A stretch of DNA of 35,716 bases, from positions 1-35,716 of the forward strand of contig JAEUIC010000004.1 in NCBI GenBank assembly GCA_016795285.1. The letters are read 5' to 3'. The DNA comes from Planctomycetota bacterium. Lineage in GTDB: Bacteria > Planctomycetota > B15-G4 > SIAN01. The position numbers and the translations under genes were made by a program. Of this stretch, positions 1 to 8,491 are shown piece by piece. Under the pieces are notes generated by a model that was given only the letters and a program-made list of their open reading frames with translations, did no database searches and was not told where the DNA came from. Position 1 is the stretch's first letter. The number at the start of each line of letters is the position of its first letter.

Positions 1-356
1 GCCTGCTGCACGGTCGCCGCCAGCTCGGAGATGCCGGTCAACAGCGCGGTGCGCGCCGCCGGGTTGGGACCCGCTGACTCGAAGCCTTGGGCGCGCGCCT
101 CCTCGCCGGCCGCAGCCAAGCGGGCGATCCCGTCGGCGAGCCCAGCGGTGAGTCGCGCGAGGCGGACGAGCTCCTTCTCCTGCTCGGCGACCTGCTTCTC
201 GAGCGCCTCGAGCCGTTCCTCGGACGTCGCGGGGGCGGCCGGCGGCGGGGTCGGCGCCGGCGCCTGCTGGAGCGGATGGGTGAACGCGAGCAGCGTCCCG
301 CCGGTGGCGGCGAGCGCGACGAAGGTGAAGGCGCGGCGCAGCGGCGTTGCGGTCAC
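1..356 (-). CDS. Partial exported coiled-coil protein (N-terminal 118 aa, runs off the window)
   Basis: The minus strand is open from a GTG at 356 to the window edge, and its first ~118 codons translate without a stop. A purine-rich ribosome binding site (AGGAG, about 366-362) sits 7 nt before the GTG, which supports this start. The N-terminus is basic, then hydrophobic (about residues 10-27), reading as a signal peptide or membrane anchor. A Pro/Ala-rich linker follows, then a Glu/Lys/Leu-rich stretch with heptad-like spacing (around SEERLEALEKQVAEQEKEL) suggesting a coiled coil. The gene is divergent from the lipoprotein at 406, with only 49 bp between starts. No family is recognised; the C-terminal part lies outside the window. 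Confidence 0.6.
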   Translation of the reverse strand, partial: MTATPLRRAFTFVALAATGGTLLAFTHPLQQAPAPTPPPAAPATSEERLEALEKQVAEQEKELVRLARLTAGLADGIARLAAAGEEARAQGFESAGPNPAARTALLTGISELAATVQQ

Positions 357-392
357 GGCAGCTCTCCTCTTCCGGCCGGGTGTCGCCGGCCG

Positions 393-398
393 ATACTC
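393..398 (+). promoter_or_regulatory. Candidate -10 element (GATACT) just upstream of a start codon
   Basis: GATACT lies 7 nt before the ATG at 406, and no ribosome binding site is visible between them. Transcription started by this box would begin at or next to the ATG, giving a leaderless message. No convincing -35 is seen 16-18 nt upstream, so the assignment rests on the -10 match and on the same arrangement at 18774 and 26244. Confidence 0.3.
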
Positions 399-405
399 TG
401 CGGGC

Positions 406-1191
406 ATGCATCGACCAATTCTCGCCGCAGCTTGCGGCTTGCTCGCCGCCCTCGGAACGACGGTCTGCGCCTGCGGCCCGGAAGCCGCCTCGCAAGGGAC
501 GCCGCCCCCGGTCCCCGCCGTACCCGCCGCTCTCCCGAAGCTGCGCTTCGTCCCGGAGAAGAGCGAGCACCTCGACCTCTCGGTCGGCGAGCGGCGCCGC
601 TTCGACCTCGAGCTGGTCGCCGACGGCGAGGTCGACTGGAGCGCGCTGCGGGTCAGCACGACCTGCGAGTGCCTCTCGGCCGAGTTCGCCGGCAAGGCGG
701 TCGATGGCAAGGCGCCGATCCGCGTCACCCTGCACGGCCTCGAGCCGGAGGACATCGACGGCGGCGTCGTGATCGAGGGGCCGGGCCACGTGCGGATCGT
801 CGAGCACATCGCGCGCGTCGCCATCCGGCGCGGCCCGTTCACCGATCCGCGCGAGGTCGCGATCGCGCCGACGCCCGAGGGGCGCTTCGAGCTCTCGGTC
901 GGCCAGTCGTTCCCGCTCGACGCGAAGCTGCCCGACTCGATCCTGGTCGACCTCTCCACCGACCAGCTCGACACCACCAAGATCGACCTGATCGACATGG
1001 AGGACGGCAAGGAGCACTGGCCGAAGCACGAGCCGAAGAGCGTCGTGCTGACCACCAAGCTCACCTTCGTCGTGGTCGCCGAGGACAAGAGCCTGCCGTT
1101 CGAGACGACCATCCCGGTCGAGTTCGGCGAGCCCGCCGTGAAGCGCGCCGTGAAGGTGCGCTGGCCGGGCCTCCCGAAGGCCGGCCATTGA
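406..1191 (+). CDS. Putative lipoprotein with a DUF1573-like region
   Basis: This is a 261-residue protein. The longer open frame upstream is antisense to the minus-strand partial gene, so the ATG at 406 is preferred. Residues 4-22 form a hydrophobic signal sequence ending in VCAC, a possible lipobox with Cys23 as the lipidated residue. The mature part begins with a Pro/Ala linker. A beta-rich region follows in which a CxC motif (TTCECLSAEF, about residues 83-92) resembles the conserved cysteine region of DUF1573 proteins. DUF1573 proteins are common exported proteins of Planctomycetota and Bacteroidota and are mostly of unknown function. The signal peptide is clear, the family assignment is tentative and no function can be given. 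No terminator is obvious before the helicase leader. Confidence 0.65.
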   Translation: MHRPILAAACGLLAALGTTVCACGPEAASQGTPPPVPAVPAALPKLRFVPEKSEHLDLSVGERRRFDLELVADGEVDWSALRVSTTCECLSAEFAGKAVDGKAPIRVTLHGLEPEDIDGGVVIEGPGHVRIVEHIARVAIRRGPFTDPREVAIAPTPEGRFELSVGQSFPLDAKLPDSILVDLSTDQLDTTKIDLIDMEDGKEHWPKHEPKSVVLTTKLTFVVVAEDKSLPFETTIPVEFGEPAVKRAVKVRWPGLPKAGH

Positions 1192-1510
1192 TTCGCTGTC
1201 CGGTGGGCGTACCCTTGCGCCGTCTTGATTCCGTTCGCATCGGGTCGAGCGCGCTGCTTCCGCGGTGCGCCTCTTCGCTGGTTCGCGCGCCCTCGCCGGT
1301 TCACGTCTCTTCGCGGTTCTCCCTCGCTGGCGCCCCTTCGCCGGCTGGCAGCGCGAGTCGGTCGTGGATGAGCCGCGCCGCGCCACCAACGCTCTGGCGC
1401 CACCGTGTCCGCGGGCGCCGGCGACACGCCGCGTGCGCGTCCTCGTGCACGCTTCCTGGCATCCGTCGGACCGCTCCCGATGCGGGCCGTCTTGTTGAGG
1501 TTCTCCCTGC
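1192..1510. other. 319-bp intergenic leader upstream of the RNA helicase, with degenerate repeats
   Basis: No supported gene lies here. Short frames are interrupted or are shadows. The stretch is pyrimidine-rich on the plus strand and contains five degenerate copies of a CYTCGCYGG-type unit between about 1271 and 1351. It ends with GAGG at 1497-1500, a possible ribosome binding site for the TTG start at 1511. A long 5' leader is common for cold-inducible DEAD-box helicase messages, but that role is inference here. Confidence 0.5.
1271..1351 (+). repeat. Degenerate short tandem repeat (about 5 units of 15-17 nt)
   Basis: The units read roughly CTTCGCTGGTTCGCG, CCTCGCCGGTTCACG, CTTCGCGGTTCTCC, CCTCGCTGGCGCC and CTTCGCCGGCTGGC. 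The shared core is CYTCGC followed by GG. The units vary in length and in the second half, so this may be old tandem duplication or biased composition. Confidence 0.4.
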
Positions 1511-3199
1511 TTGAACGACACTCCTGAATCCCCGGCTCCCGCTTCCGTTCCCGCCCCCGTCCCCGCGGTCGAGCCCGCCGCCTCCGCGGCACCGGCCACC
1601 GACTTCCCGTCGCTCGGCCTCTCGGCGCCGATCCTCGCCGACCTCGCCGAACTCAAGTTCGTCACGCCGACGCCGATCCAGGCCGCGGCGATCCCGGTCG
1701 CGCTCTCCGGCAAGGACGTGATCGGCATCGCGCAGACCGGCACCGGCAAGACCGCCGCCTTCTGCCTGCCGATCATCGAGCGGCTGCCGGCCGACGGCGG
1801 CCTGCGCGCGCTGGTCCTCTCGCCGACCCGCGAGCTCACGCTGCAGACCTTCCAGTGCGTGCAGCAGATGGGCAAGAGCAAGGGGTTCCGCGCCGCCGCG
1901 ATCATCGGCGGCGAAGGGTTCGCCGAGCAGAACCGCGCGCTCGCCAGCAGCCCGGCGATGGTGGTCGGCACGCCCGGCCGCGTGCTCGACCAGATGGAGC
2001 GCGGCAACCTCGACCCGCGCCACGTCGAGGTGCTGGTGCTCGACGAGGCCGACCGGCTGCTCGACATGGGCTTCGCCGAGCAGATCGAGGCGATCATCCG
2101 CCGCATCCCGAACGACCGGCAGACGCTCGTCTTCACCGCGACGATGCCGGCCGGCATCCAGGCGATCGCGCGCATCTACATGCGCGAGCCGGTCGAGGTC
2201 TCGGTCGGCGCACGCATGACGGTCGTCGACCGCTGCAAGCAGGAGCTCTACTCCTGCACGCCGCGCGAGAAGGTGCAGCTCTGCAAGTGGCTGCTGCGCG
2301 ACGAGGACGGGCAGGTCATCATCTTCTGCCGCACGAAGCGCGGCGCCGACCAGCTCGAGCGCGAGCTGAAGCGCGGCACGCGCAAGGTCGCGGCGCTCCA
2401 CGCCGATCGCTCGCAGGAGGAGCGCACCACCGCGATGCGCCGCTTCCGCGAGGGCGACGTGCAGATCCTGGTCGCCACCGACCTCGCCTCGCGCGGGCTC
2501 GACGTCGACGGCATCGCGCGCGTGGTCAACTTCGACGTGCCGCCCACCGGCGAGGACTACCTGCATCGCATCGGCCGCACCGCGCGCGCCCATCGCGAGG
2601 GGGTCGCCTCGACCTTCGCCACCATCGAGGACCTGCAGTCGCTGCGCTCGATCGAGGCGGTCATCAAGCAGCGCATCCCGTCGGTCTACGTGAAGCGCGA
2701 GGAGCTGACTGCGTTCATGGCCGAGGAGTCGGCCCGCGAGGCGGAGCTGGCGAAGAGCCGGCCGGCGCCGCGCTCCGACGAGGGGCGGCGCGAGTTCGGT
2801 GGCGGCCGCGGCGGCGATCGGCACGGTCGCGGCGGCGGTGGGGGCGGTGGCGGCTACCGCGGCGGCGGTGGCCGGGGCGGTGGTGGTGGTGGCTACGGCG
2901 GGGGCGGTGGCGGCTACGGCGGCGGTGGCCCGCGCGGGCCGGCGCGCGGCGACGAGCGCTCCTACGACGCGCCGCCGCAGGAAGCTCCGCAGCACGACGC
3001 TCCGCAGTACGACCGTGCGCCGCGCCCGAGCGCGCCGCAGCGCGACGAGGCACCGCGCCGCGAGCCGCAGCGCGAGGCGCCGCGCGCTCCGGCGGCCAGC
3101 CGTCCGCCCGCGCCGCGCGCACCGGCGCCCGCGGCGCCGCGCGACTCGATGGAAGAGCTGATCAAGCGGCGGCGCGAGCAGCGGCGGCGGCGCCCCTGA
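1511..3199 (+). CDS. DEAD-box ATP-dependent RNA helicase (RhlE/DeaD type) with Gly/Arg-rich tail
   Basis: This 562-aa protein has the full DEAD-box helicase core: a Q-motif region (TPTPIQAAAIP), Walker A AQTGTGKT at residues 74-81, DEAD at 178-181, TAT in place of the usual SAT, IIFCRTKRGAD, TDLASRGLDVDG, and HRIGRTAR from about residue 352. It should unwind RNA duplexes in ribosome assembly, RNA decay or cold adaptation. After about residue 420 comes a glycine/arginine-rich segment with RGG-like repeats, then a Pro/Ala/Arg/Gln-rich tail ending in a basic stretch, as in RhlE- and DeaD-like enzymes that bind RNA nonspecifically. An in-frame TGA at 1496-1498 forces the start to be TTG 1511 or later. 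No nearby ATG is in frame, and a GAGG precedes by 10 nt. The N-terminal ~35 residues are Pro/Ala-rich and poorly conserved in the family, so the exact start is uncertain. Confidence 0.93.
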   Translation: MNDTPESPAPASVPAPVPAVEPAASAAPATDFPSLGLSAPILADLAELKFVTPTPIQAAAIPVALSGKDVIGIAQTGTGKTAAFCLPIIERLPADGGLRALVLSPTRELTLQTFQCVQQMGKSKGFRAAAIIGGEGFAEQNRALASSPAMVVGTPGRVLDQMERGNLDPRHVEVLVLDEADRLLDMGFAEQIEAIIRRIPNDRQTLVFTATMPAGIQAIARIYMREPVEVSVGARMTVVDRCKQELYSCTPREKVQLCKWLLRDEDGQVIIFCRTKRGADQLERELKRGTRKVAALHADRSQEERTTAMRRFREGDVQILVATDLASRGLDVDGIARVVNFDVPPTGEDYLHRIGRTARAHREGVASTFATIEDLQSLRSIEAVIKQRIPSVYVKREELTAFMAEESAREAELAKSRPAPRSDEGRREFGGGRGGDRHGRGGGGGGGGYRGGGGRGGGGGGYGGGGGGYGGGGPRGPARGDERSYDAPPQEAPQHDAPQYDRAPRPSAPQRDEAPRREPQREAPRAPAASRPPAPRAPAPAAPRDSMEELIKRRREQRRRRP

Positions 3200-3200
3200 T

Positions 3201-3223
3201 CGCTGCGGCGGATCGCCGCAGCG
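3201..3223. terminator. GC-only hairpin between convergent genes (candidate bidirectional terminator)
   Basis: CGCTGCGGCG and CGCCGCAGCG form a perfect 10-bp stem with a 3-nt loop, starting 2 nt after the helicase stop codon and 29 bp before the end of the convergent gene. No T-run follows on either strand. Confidence 0.5.
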
Positions 3224-3251
3224 GATCAGCGTTGCGGATCGCCGCAGCCGC

Positions 3252-4070
3252 TCAGAAGCGCAGCGTGAGGCCGGCGACGACGCCGCTCAGCGTGACGTCG
3301 CCGTCGAACGCCTGCCCGCTCGCCTCGCCGTCGATCTGCACCAGCAGGTGGCGCCAGCCGGCGAACAGGCCGAACAGGCCGAAGCGCCAGCGCACCAGCG
3401 CCTCGACGTCGAGCAGCGCGCCGTCGATGTCGGCGTAGGAGAGCTTGACGCCCGCCGCCGAGAGCTCGAAGGAGAGCGGCAGCAGGTCGAGCTCGCCGAG
3501 GTCGAAGGTCGCGCGCGCCGCCAGCAGCGGCACCGCCTGCTGCACGTCGATCGACTCGTCGAGCCCGAAGACGATCTCGTGGACGTCGAGCTGCACGTCG
3601 ACCCACTGCGCGGCGAGCCCGACGCCGAGCTGGAACGGGCCGCTGTCGATCACGTCGCCGAGCACGCGCAACTGCACCATCGAGAGCGCGAGGTCGCTCT
3701 CGACGTCGGAGCCGGCGGTGATGTCGCCGAAGTCGGCGGTCGCCGTCCCGCGGCCGCTCGCCTCGGTGGTGAAGCCCCACGCGGCGAGGTCGAGGAAGCC
3801 GAAGTCGAGTTCGGCGCGCGGCAGCGGCGCGACGTCGGCGTCGTCGAGCGAGAGCTCGCTCGAGAGGTCGATCTCGTCGAGGTCGGTGAGCGTCGTGTTG
3901 GAGAGGCCGAGCGACCCGTCGATCGACGGCAGGTGGACGCCGGCGTCGAAGGTGAACGAGGCGTTGCTGCCGAGGCAACCGGTGGCGCCGAGCAGCACCA
4001 TTGCGCTCGCGGCGCGCCGCGCGAGGCAGCGCGTCGCGGGATCGGCGGGAAGCGGGGCGGCGTGGTCCAT
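3252..4070 (-). CDS. Putative exported outer-membrane beta-barrel protein
   Basis: This 272-residue protein starts at an ATG preceded by a clear AGGAG site about 8 nt upstream. The N-terminal ~33 residues look like a signal sequence; it ends in LGATGC, which could be a weak lipobox or simply the end of a signal peptide. The rest is made of alternating polar/hydrophobic stretches typical of transmembrane beta-strands. It ends in the strand GVVAGLTLRF with a terminal Phe, the usual C-terminal signature of Gram-negative outer-membrane barrels. It is convergent with the helicase gene and divergent from the phosphoesterase at 4232. The barrel reading is inferred from sequence pattern; the specific role is unknown. 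Confidence 0.65.
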   Translation of the reverse strand: MDHAAPLPADPATRCLARRAASAMVLLGATGCLGSNASFTFDAGVHLPSIDGSLGLSNTTLTDLDEIDLSSELSLDDADVAPLPRAELDFGFLDLAAWGFTTEASGRGTATADFGDITAGSDVESDLALSMVQLRVLGDVIDSGPFQLGVGLAAQWVDVQLDVHEIVFGLDESIDVQQAVPLLAARATFDLGELDLLPLSFELSAAGVKLSYADIDGALLDVEALVRWRFGLFGLFAGWRHLLVQIDGEASGQAFDGDVTLSGVVAGLTLRF

Positions 4071-4157
4071 CGTGGGAGCTCCTGATGGCCCCTCTTCGGC
4101 CGCCGGGCGGCGGCAGGACGAGCGCCGTCGTGCACGGCGCGGCCGGTGACCGATTGC

Positions 4158-4173
4158 AACGGCCGCGGCCGTT
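4158..4173. promoter_or_regulatory. Perfect 16-bp palindrome in a divergent intergenic region
   Basis: AACGGCCGCGGCCGTT is identical to its reverse complement. It lies in the 161-bp gap between the divergently transcribed barrel gene (start 4070) and phosphoesterase gene (start 4232), a position typical of an operator for a dimeric regulator. No regulator gene is adjacent, and such GC-only cores also arise by chance in high-GC DNA. Confidence 0.3.
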
Positions 4174-4231
4174 CTCTTTCGTGGCGCGCCGCCCCGATCC
4201 CTCCGATCGCCCCGGTGAAGGTCGCCCCCCG

Positions 4232-5848
4232 ATGGTGAAGCTCGTCCGCACCCCTGTCGCGACGGCGGCGCTGGTCGCGCTGCCGGCCGTCCTCGCGCTG
4301 GCGGCGGTGCTGCCCTACGCGCGCGAGCGTCCGCCGCGAGCGCCTGCGCCCACTTGGTCCGACACCACCGTCGTCGCCGGCTTGCTGCACGCGGCGCCGA
4401 TGGCGGGGCGCGCGCGCGGCGACGCGATCGAGCTGCAATTGCTGACGGCGACTCGTCCGGTCGCGCTGCAGCTCTTCGTCGCCGCGGAGCCGAGCGAGCC
4501 GTCCGCCGCCGACGCCGCCGCGCCGCTCGAGCAGCCGGTCGCGTTCGGCGAGCTGCGCACCGCCGATCCGGCGCCGCGCGCTCGCCACCTCGCGAGCGGT
4601 TCGCTGGCGGCGGCGGGCGCGAGCGTCGCGCCGCTCGTGCTGCCGGCGGACGCCGCGATCGAGCTCTCGATCGAGGGGCTCGCGCCGGGCGTCTCGTACC
4701 GCTGGCGCTGCACGCTCGGCGAGGCGGACGCGGGCGAGCGGCACGGCGCCGCGCGCGCCACCGCGATCGCCACCGGCCGCTTCGTCACCGCGCGTCCGCG
4801 CGGCGCGCCGTTCCGCTTCGTCGTCTTCTCCGACACCCACGTCTTCCCCGCCGTGCTCGAGCCGGAGCTGCCGCCCGAAGTCGCGCGCGACGAGTACTTC
4901 CTCGGCATGGTGATGGAGAGCCTCTTCTGGTACCGCACCACGCGCGAGCGGGTCGCCGCCGAGGCGGCCGCCGTGTTCGAGCGGATGGACGGCGAGCGGC
5001 CCGACTTCGCGGTGAGCCTCGGCGACGTCTTCGACCTGCACGGGCGCGGCTTCAACTGGGCCTTCCCGGCGCAGGAGATGGCCGACGCCGCGCACCTCGA
5101 AGCGCGCCGCGCGCTGACCGCGTTGAACGGCGCCGGCTCGCTCTTCCAGGTGCTCGGCAACTGGGAGGGCGAATCGGGTTGCCACCCGGACGAACCGCGC
5201 CGCTTCGCCCGGCTCGCTCGCCAGCGCCACACCGTGAACCCGCGGCCCGCCACGTCACGCGTGCCCGGCAGCCCCGACGAGGACTACTACGCGTTCGAGT
5301 GGGGCGACCTGCTCGGCATCGCCTTGAACGTGCGCGGCTACACGCCGACCGTCCACCACCTCGATCCGGCCGAGCCGGGCGGCGGCAAGCCCGACGACTT
5401 CACGCTCGGCGCCGCGCAGAAGCAGTTCCTCGAGGCGACGCTCGCGCAAGCGGAGCAGCCCTACCGCGCGCTCTTCCTCCACCACGTGGTGGGCGGCAAC
5501 GCCGGCAATCCGGCCGACTCCGCCTACGGGCGCGGGGGCGGGCGCGCGGCCCACGTCGGCGAGCAGGAGTGGGTCCACCAGCTCTGCCGCCGCCACGGCG
5601 TGCAGGTGATCTTCTACGGCCACGACCACGTCTTCACCGACCTCGAGGTCGACGGCATCCACTACACGTTGCCCGGCACCACCAGCGCGCCGTGGCGCTT
5701 CAGCGCGGCGGAGACGGGGTACGACCGCTTCTGGACCGACAGCGGCTACGCGCGCGTCGACGTCGCGCCGGCGCAGATGAGCGTCGAGTTCGTGAACCTC
5801 GCCGGCGAGCTGCTGTTCGGCTACACGGTGGCGCCGAACGCGAAGTGA
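4232..5848 (+). CDS. Secreted or membrane-anchored calcineurin-like metallophosphoesterase
   Basis: This 538-aa protein begins with a hydrophobic segment (about residues 9-28) that serves as signal peptide or anchor. Next comes a beta-rich region of ~170 residues that may correspond to the fibronectin-like domain found ahead of purple acid phosphatase domains. The catalytic domain shows all the dinuclear metal-site motifs: DTH at 201-203, GD at 264-265, GNWE at 309-312 (in place of GNHE/D), HH at 417-418 and GHDH at 463-466. It should hydrolyse phosphomonoesters or diesters outside the cytoplasm; the substrate cannot be predicted. The ATG at 4232 is chosen because a typical signal sequence follows it; upstream codons in the same frame overlap the divergent gene. 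A weak GAAGG lies about 11 nt upstream. Confidence 0.88.
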   Translation: MVKLVRTPVATAALVALPAVLALAAVLPYARERPPRAPAPTWSDTTVVAGLLHAAPMAGRARGDAIELQLLTATRPVALQLFVAAEPSEPSAADAAAPLEQPVAFGELRTADPAPRARHLASGSLAAAGASVAPLVLPADAAIELSIEGLAPGVSYRWRCTLGEADAGERHGAARATAIATGRFVTARPRGAPFRFVVFSDTHVFPAVLEPELPPEVARDEYFLGMVMESLFWYRTTRERVAAEAAAVFERMDGERPDFAVSLGDVFDLHGRGFNWAFPAQEMADAAHLEARRALTALNGAGSLFQVLGNWEGESGCHPDEPRRFARLARQRHTVNPRPATSRVPGSPDEDYYAFEWGDLLGIALNVRGYTPTVHHLDPAEPGGGKPDDFTLGAAQKQFLEATLAQAEQPYRALFLHHVVGGNAGNPADSAYGRGGGRAAHVGEQEWVHQLCRRHGVQVIFYGHDHVFTDLEVDGIHYTLPGTTSAPWRFSAAETGYDRFWTDSGYARVDVAPAQMSVEFVNLAGELLFGYTVAPNAK

Positions 5849-5851
5849 CGA

Positions 5852-5880
5852 CGCGCGGCGACACCGCGCGCCGCCGCGCG
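5852..5880. terminator. GC-rich hairpin between convergent genes
   Basis: CGCGCGGCG (5852-5860) pairs with CGCCGCGCG (5872-5880) across an 11-nt loop. It starts just after the phosphoesterase stop and ends 10 bp before the convergent carboxypeptidase gene. It has no T-run. Confidence 0.45.
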
Positions 5881-5890
5881 GTCAGCGCGG

Positions 5891-6829
5891 TCAGCGCGGC
5901 GGCGCGATCGCGGCACCGATCGGCACCGGATGGGGGAAGTGGAGCGCAGCCAGCAGCGCGGCCAGCGTCGCGTCGCCGGCGGGGCCGACGCGGTCCTTGG
6001 TGGCGAGCTCGAAGGTGATGGTCGGCACGCCGCGATCGGCGCCGAGGTAGCTGCCGAGCGAGCCGGGCGTCGGGTAGCCGATGGTCGACGCGGTCGGCAG
6101 GCCGCACGCTCGGCTCATCGCTTCGGCCAACGCCTCGCCCGGCCCGTCGAAGTTGACGCAGGCGGCGGCTGCGTGGGTCGCGATGACGCGCGTCGGCGCA
6201 TAGATGTTGAGCAGCGCCAGCACGAAGCGCGTCTCGGGCTCGGAGGCGGGGTAAGGGCCCGGGCCGTGGCCGCCGTCCTCGATCAGCCAGTTCTGCGCCG
6301 GGAAGTTGCGGTTCAAGTCGACGCTGCGGGCGTTGCGCCGGGTGAGGTCGACGTTGCCGTCGGGATTCACGTCGGGCGCGACCACCAGCTTGCGACCGCC
6401 GAGCTCGGTCGGATGGTCGCACGCCCACTCGAGCAGGTCGTAGGCCGCCTCGGTCGAGGAGCGCTCGTCGCCGTGCATGCCGCCGAGCACCAGCACGACC
6501 TCGGCGCCGTCGCCGAAGACCCAGTAGCGCAGTGGCCGGCCGGCGACCGACCGCTCGGGGTGGACGATCGGCTCGACGGTGATCGCGTGGTCGAAGTCGG
6601 AGCGGAAGACGACGGGGCGAGGCGGCAGGGCGGTGGTGCGCTCGCTGCGGCGCGGCGCGGGCGCGGGGCCGAACTCGGCGAGGTGTTCGGCGAGGCGGCT
6701 GCCGGGGCGGCGCTCGGGCGGCGGGCCGCCCGGCTCGATCTCGGTCGAACCGCAGGCGGCCAGCGAAAGCGCCAGCGGCGCGAGCAGCGCGACGGAGGCC
6801 GTCGCGCGGTGATTCCAGGAACGACTCAT
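5891..6829 (-). CDS. M14-family zinc carboxypeptidase lipoprotein (MpaA-like)
   Basis: This is a 312-aa protein with a lipoprotein signal (LSLAAC, lipidated Cys26), so it is probably anchored in an envelope membrane. The M14 metallopeptidase site is complete: the HxxE zinc motif GGMHGDE (His119, Glu122), the third zinc ligand His219 in VIATHAA, the substrate-binding region SVDLNRNFP (about 169-177), and the catalytic Glu274 in TITFELA. Its compact size and motif spacing resemble murein tripeptide amidase MpaA and related carboxypeptidases, so cleavage of peptidoglycan-derived peptides is plausible, though the substrate is inference. The frame stays open far upstream of the start, but the ATG at 6829 begins the signal sequence and is preceded by an AAGGGG-type site. 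Confidence 0.88.
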   Translation of the reverse strand: MSRSWNHRATASVALLAPLALSLAACGSTEIEPGGPPPERRPGSRLAEHLAEFGPAPAPRRSERTTALPPRPVVFRSDFDHAITVEPIVHPERSVAGRPLRYWVFGDGAEVVLVLGGMHGDERSSTEAAYDLLEWACDHPTELGGRKLVVAPDVNPDGNVDLTRRNARSVDLNRNFPAQNWLIEDGGHGPGPYPASEPETRFVLALLNIYAPTRVIATHAAAACVNFDGPGEALAEAMSRACGLPTASTIGYPTPGSLGSYLGADRGVPTITFELATKDRVGPAGDATLAALLAALHFPHPVPIGAAIAPPR

Positions 6830-6969
6830 CGGACGGATCCCCTTCCCGACTGCGCCGCGCAGAGGATGGGCGAGCCGCGGTGCGCCGTAAAGAGGGCGCT
6901 CGTCGCCGATTTCGCCGCAGAGCCGCCGCGCCGCCGCGTGGCGCTCCGCTGCCGCCGCGGCTCTTCGGC

Positions 6970-8400
6970 TCAGCGCGCGAACTCGAACTGCGCGAGGAGC
7001 CACTCGATCTCGTCGGCCGCCAGCTGCTGCGCGAGCGGGGCACCGGCCACGGTGATCCGCCAGGTGTCCCCGCGGTGGAGCACGAACAGCTCGCGCAGGC
7101 CGAGCGTCCGCGCGCCGTCGTCGGCGTCGGGCCAGGCGATCTCGTACTCCCACGCGCTCTCGCCGTCGATCGAGCGCCCGCTCCTCTCGAACTCGCGCAC
7201 CAGCTGGCAGCGGGCGTGGAAGTCGTGCTGCTCGTCGGCGCGCGCGCGGCCGAGCGTCGAGCCGCCGCCGCCCGAGCTGTAGACCAGCCGCGGATCGCGC
7301 CCGAACCAGTACTTGAGCTTCTGGTCGTAGCGGTAGACCTCGACGGCCAACTGCGGGTCGGCGCAGCGCAGCAGGAAGACCGGGCCGTCGGTGCGGCGGA
7401 TCGGGAGCGCCTCGCCGCTCCAGGCCGGCCGCAGCGGCAGGACGAGCGTGGCGCTGCCGTCGGCGGCGGCGAGCGTGGCGGCGGCGACCAGCGCGGCGAG
7501 CGGCTCGCGGCTGCGGAGCGCCGGACGGCGCAACGCGACCTTCTGCAGCAGCGCCAGCAGCGGCGCCGGCCACTCGGCCGCCTTCGCCACGCGCTCGCCG
7601 AGCGCCGCGCGCAGCCGCTCGAACGCGGCGGGGGCGTCGTCGCCCTCGAGCAGCTGCGTCGCCTGCTCGATGGCGAGCCGCTCGCTCTCGGAGAGGGCGC
7701 GGACGCCCGCCGCGGAGGGGAGCGCCTCGCGGGTCGGCTCGCGCTCGATCGCGAGTTCGTCGAAGCGCGGCTGCGACTGGAACGAGAGCAGCGCGAGCCC
7801 GTCGAGCGGGAGCGCGCCGGGCCGCGTCAGCGTGAACGGCTCGTCGTCGCCGATGCGCACCGACAGGCGATCGAGTTCCCACGCGACGGCCAGCGCGAGC
7901 GCGGCGCCCGCCGTCGCCTCGTAGGCGCGCGCGGCGAGCGGCGCACCGTCGCACTCGACGGCGACGCGGCTCGCGGCGCGGTCGACCACGATCTGCGTCT
8001 CCTGCTCGCCGGCGCGGAGCAGCAGCGCGACCTTCCCGCCGCCGAGCAGCCGCGCCGTCACCTTGCCGCGCGGCGTCAATGCGCGCCGCCAGCGCAGCTC
8101 CTCGCGCGGCCCCTTGCTGGTGCACCAGAGGCTGCCGGCCGAGATCGACCAGCTGCCCGCGAGCGGCTCGAACTCGACGAGGTCGCGCTCCGCGTCGAAC
8201 TTGTAGAGCAGCACCTCGAAGGGCGCGCGCTGCGAGGGGGACGCTTGCGCGACGGGCGAGGGCGGCGCGAGGGGCGCCGACTGCGCGACGCCCTCGGCGG
8301 CGGCGAGGAGCAGCAGCGCGAACGCCGCGGCGGACGCGAGCCGAGCGCGGCGGCGCGGACGCGACGGCGAGCAGGCAGCGAGTGGGAGGGGGCGCGACAT
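6970..8400 (-). CDS. Secreted protein of unknown function
   Basis: This is a 476-residue protein. A basic N-terminus and a hydrophobic stretch (about residues 20-38, ending EGVAQ) form a signal peptide. The next ~180 residues are beta-rich, with a segment reading like a sugar-binding/concanavalin-like fold (phrases such as LAGSWSISAGSLWC and VALLLRAGEQETQIVV). The middle is helical and Leu/Ala-rich, and the C-terminal part has YRYDQKLKYWFGRDPRLVY followed by a GGGG loop. No family is firmly recognised. The start is supported by GGAG six nt upstream. It is divergent from the scramblase-like gene, and a TATGAT sequence on the minus strand near 8438-8433 could be its -10. The domain interpretation is a guess. 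Confidence 0.7.
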   Translation of the reverse strand: MSRPLPLAACSPSRPRRRARLASAAAFALLLLAAAEGVAQSAPLAPPSPVAQASPSQRAPFEVLLYKFDAERDLVEFEPLAGSWSISAGSLWCTSKGPREELRWRRALTPRGKVTARLLGGGKVALLLRAGEQETQIVVDRAASRVAVECDGAPLAARAYEATAGAALALAVAWELDRLSVRIGDDEPFTLTRPGALPLDGLALLSFQSQPRFDELAIEREPTREALPSAAGVRALSESERLAIEQATQLLEGDDAPAAFERLRAALGERVAKAAEWPAPLLALLQKVALRRPALRSREPLAALVAAATLAAADGSATLVLPLRPAWSGEALPIRRTDGPVFLLRCADPQLAVEVYRYDQKLKYWFGRDPRLVYSSGGGGSTLGRARADEQHDFHARCQLVREFERSGRSIDGESAWEYEIAWPDADDGARTLGLRELFVLHRGDTWRITVAGAPLAQQLAADEIEWLLAQFEFAR

Positions 8401-8491
8401 CGACGGCTCCGCGTACGATCGGCGAGGCGGGGATCATAGGGGCGGTGCCGTGGAGTTGCGGCGGCCGGCGGCGAAGCGGGGGAGGATGGCG

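Noticed and set aside
8450..8491. GTG at 8450 as the start of the scramblase-like gene
   Set aside because: A strong GGGGGAGG site at 8478-8485 fits the ATG at 8492, and the extra residues are a basic stretch without similarity to the family.
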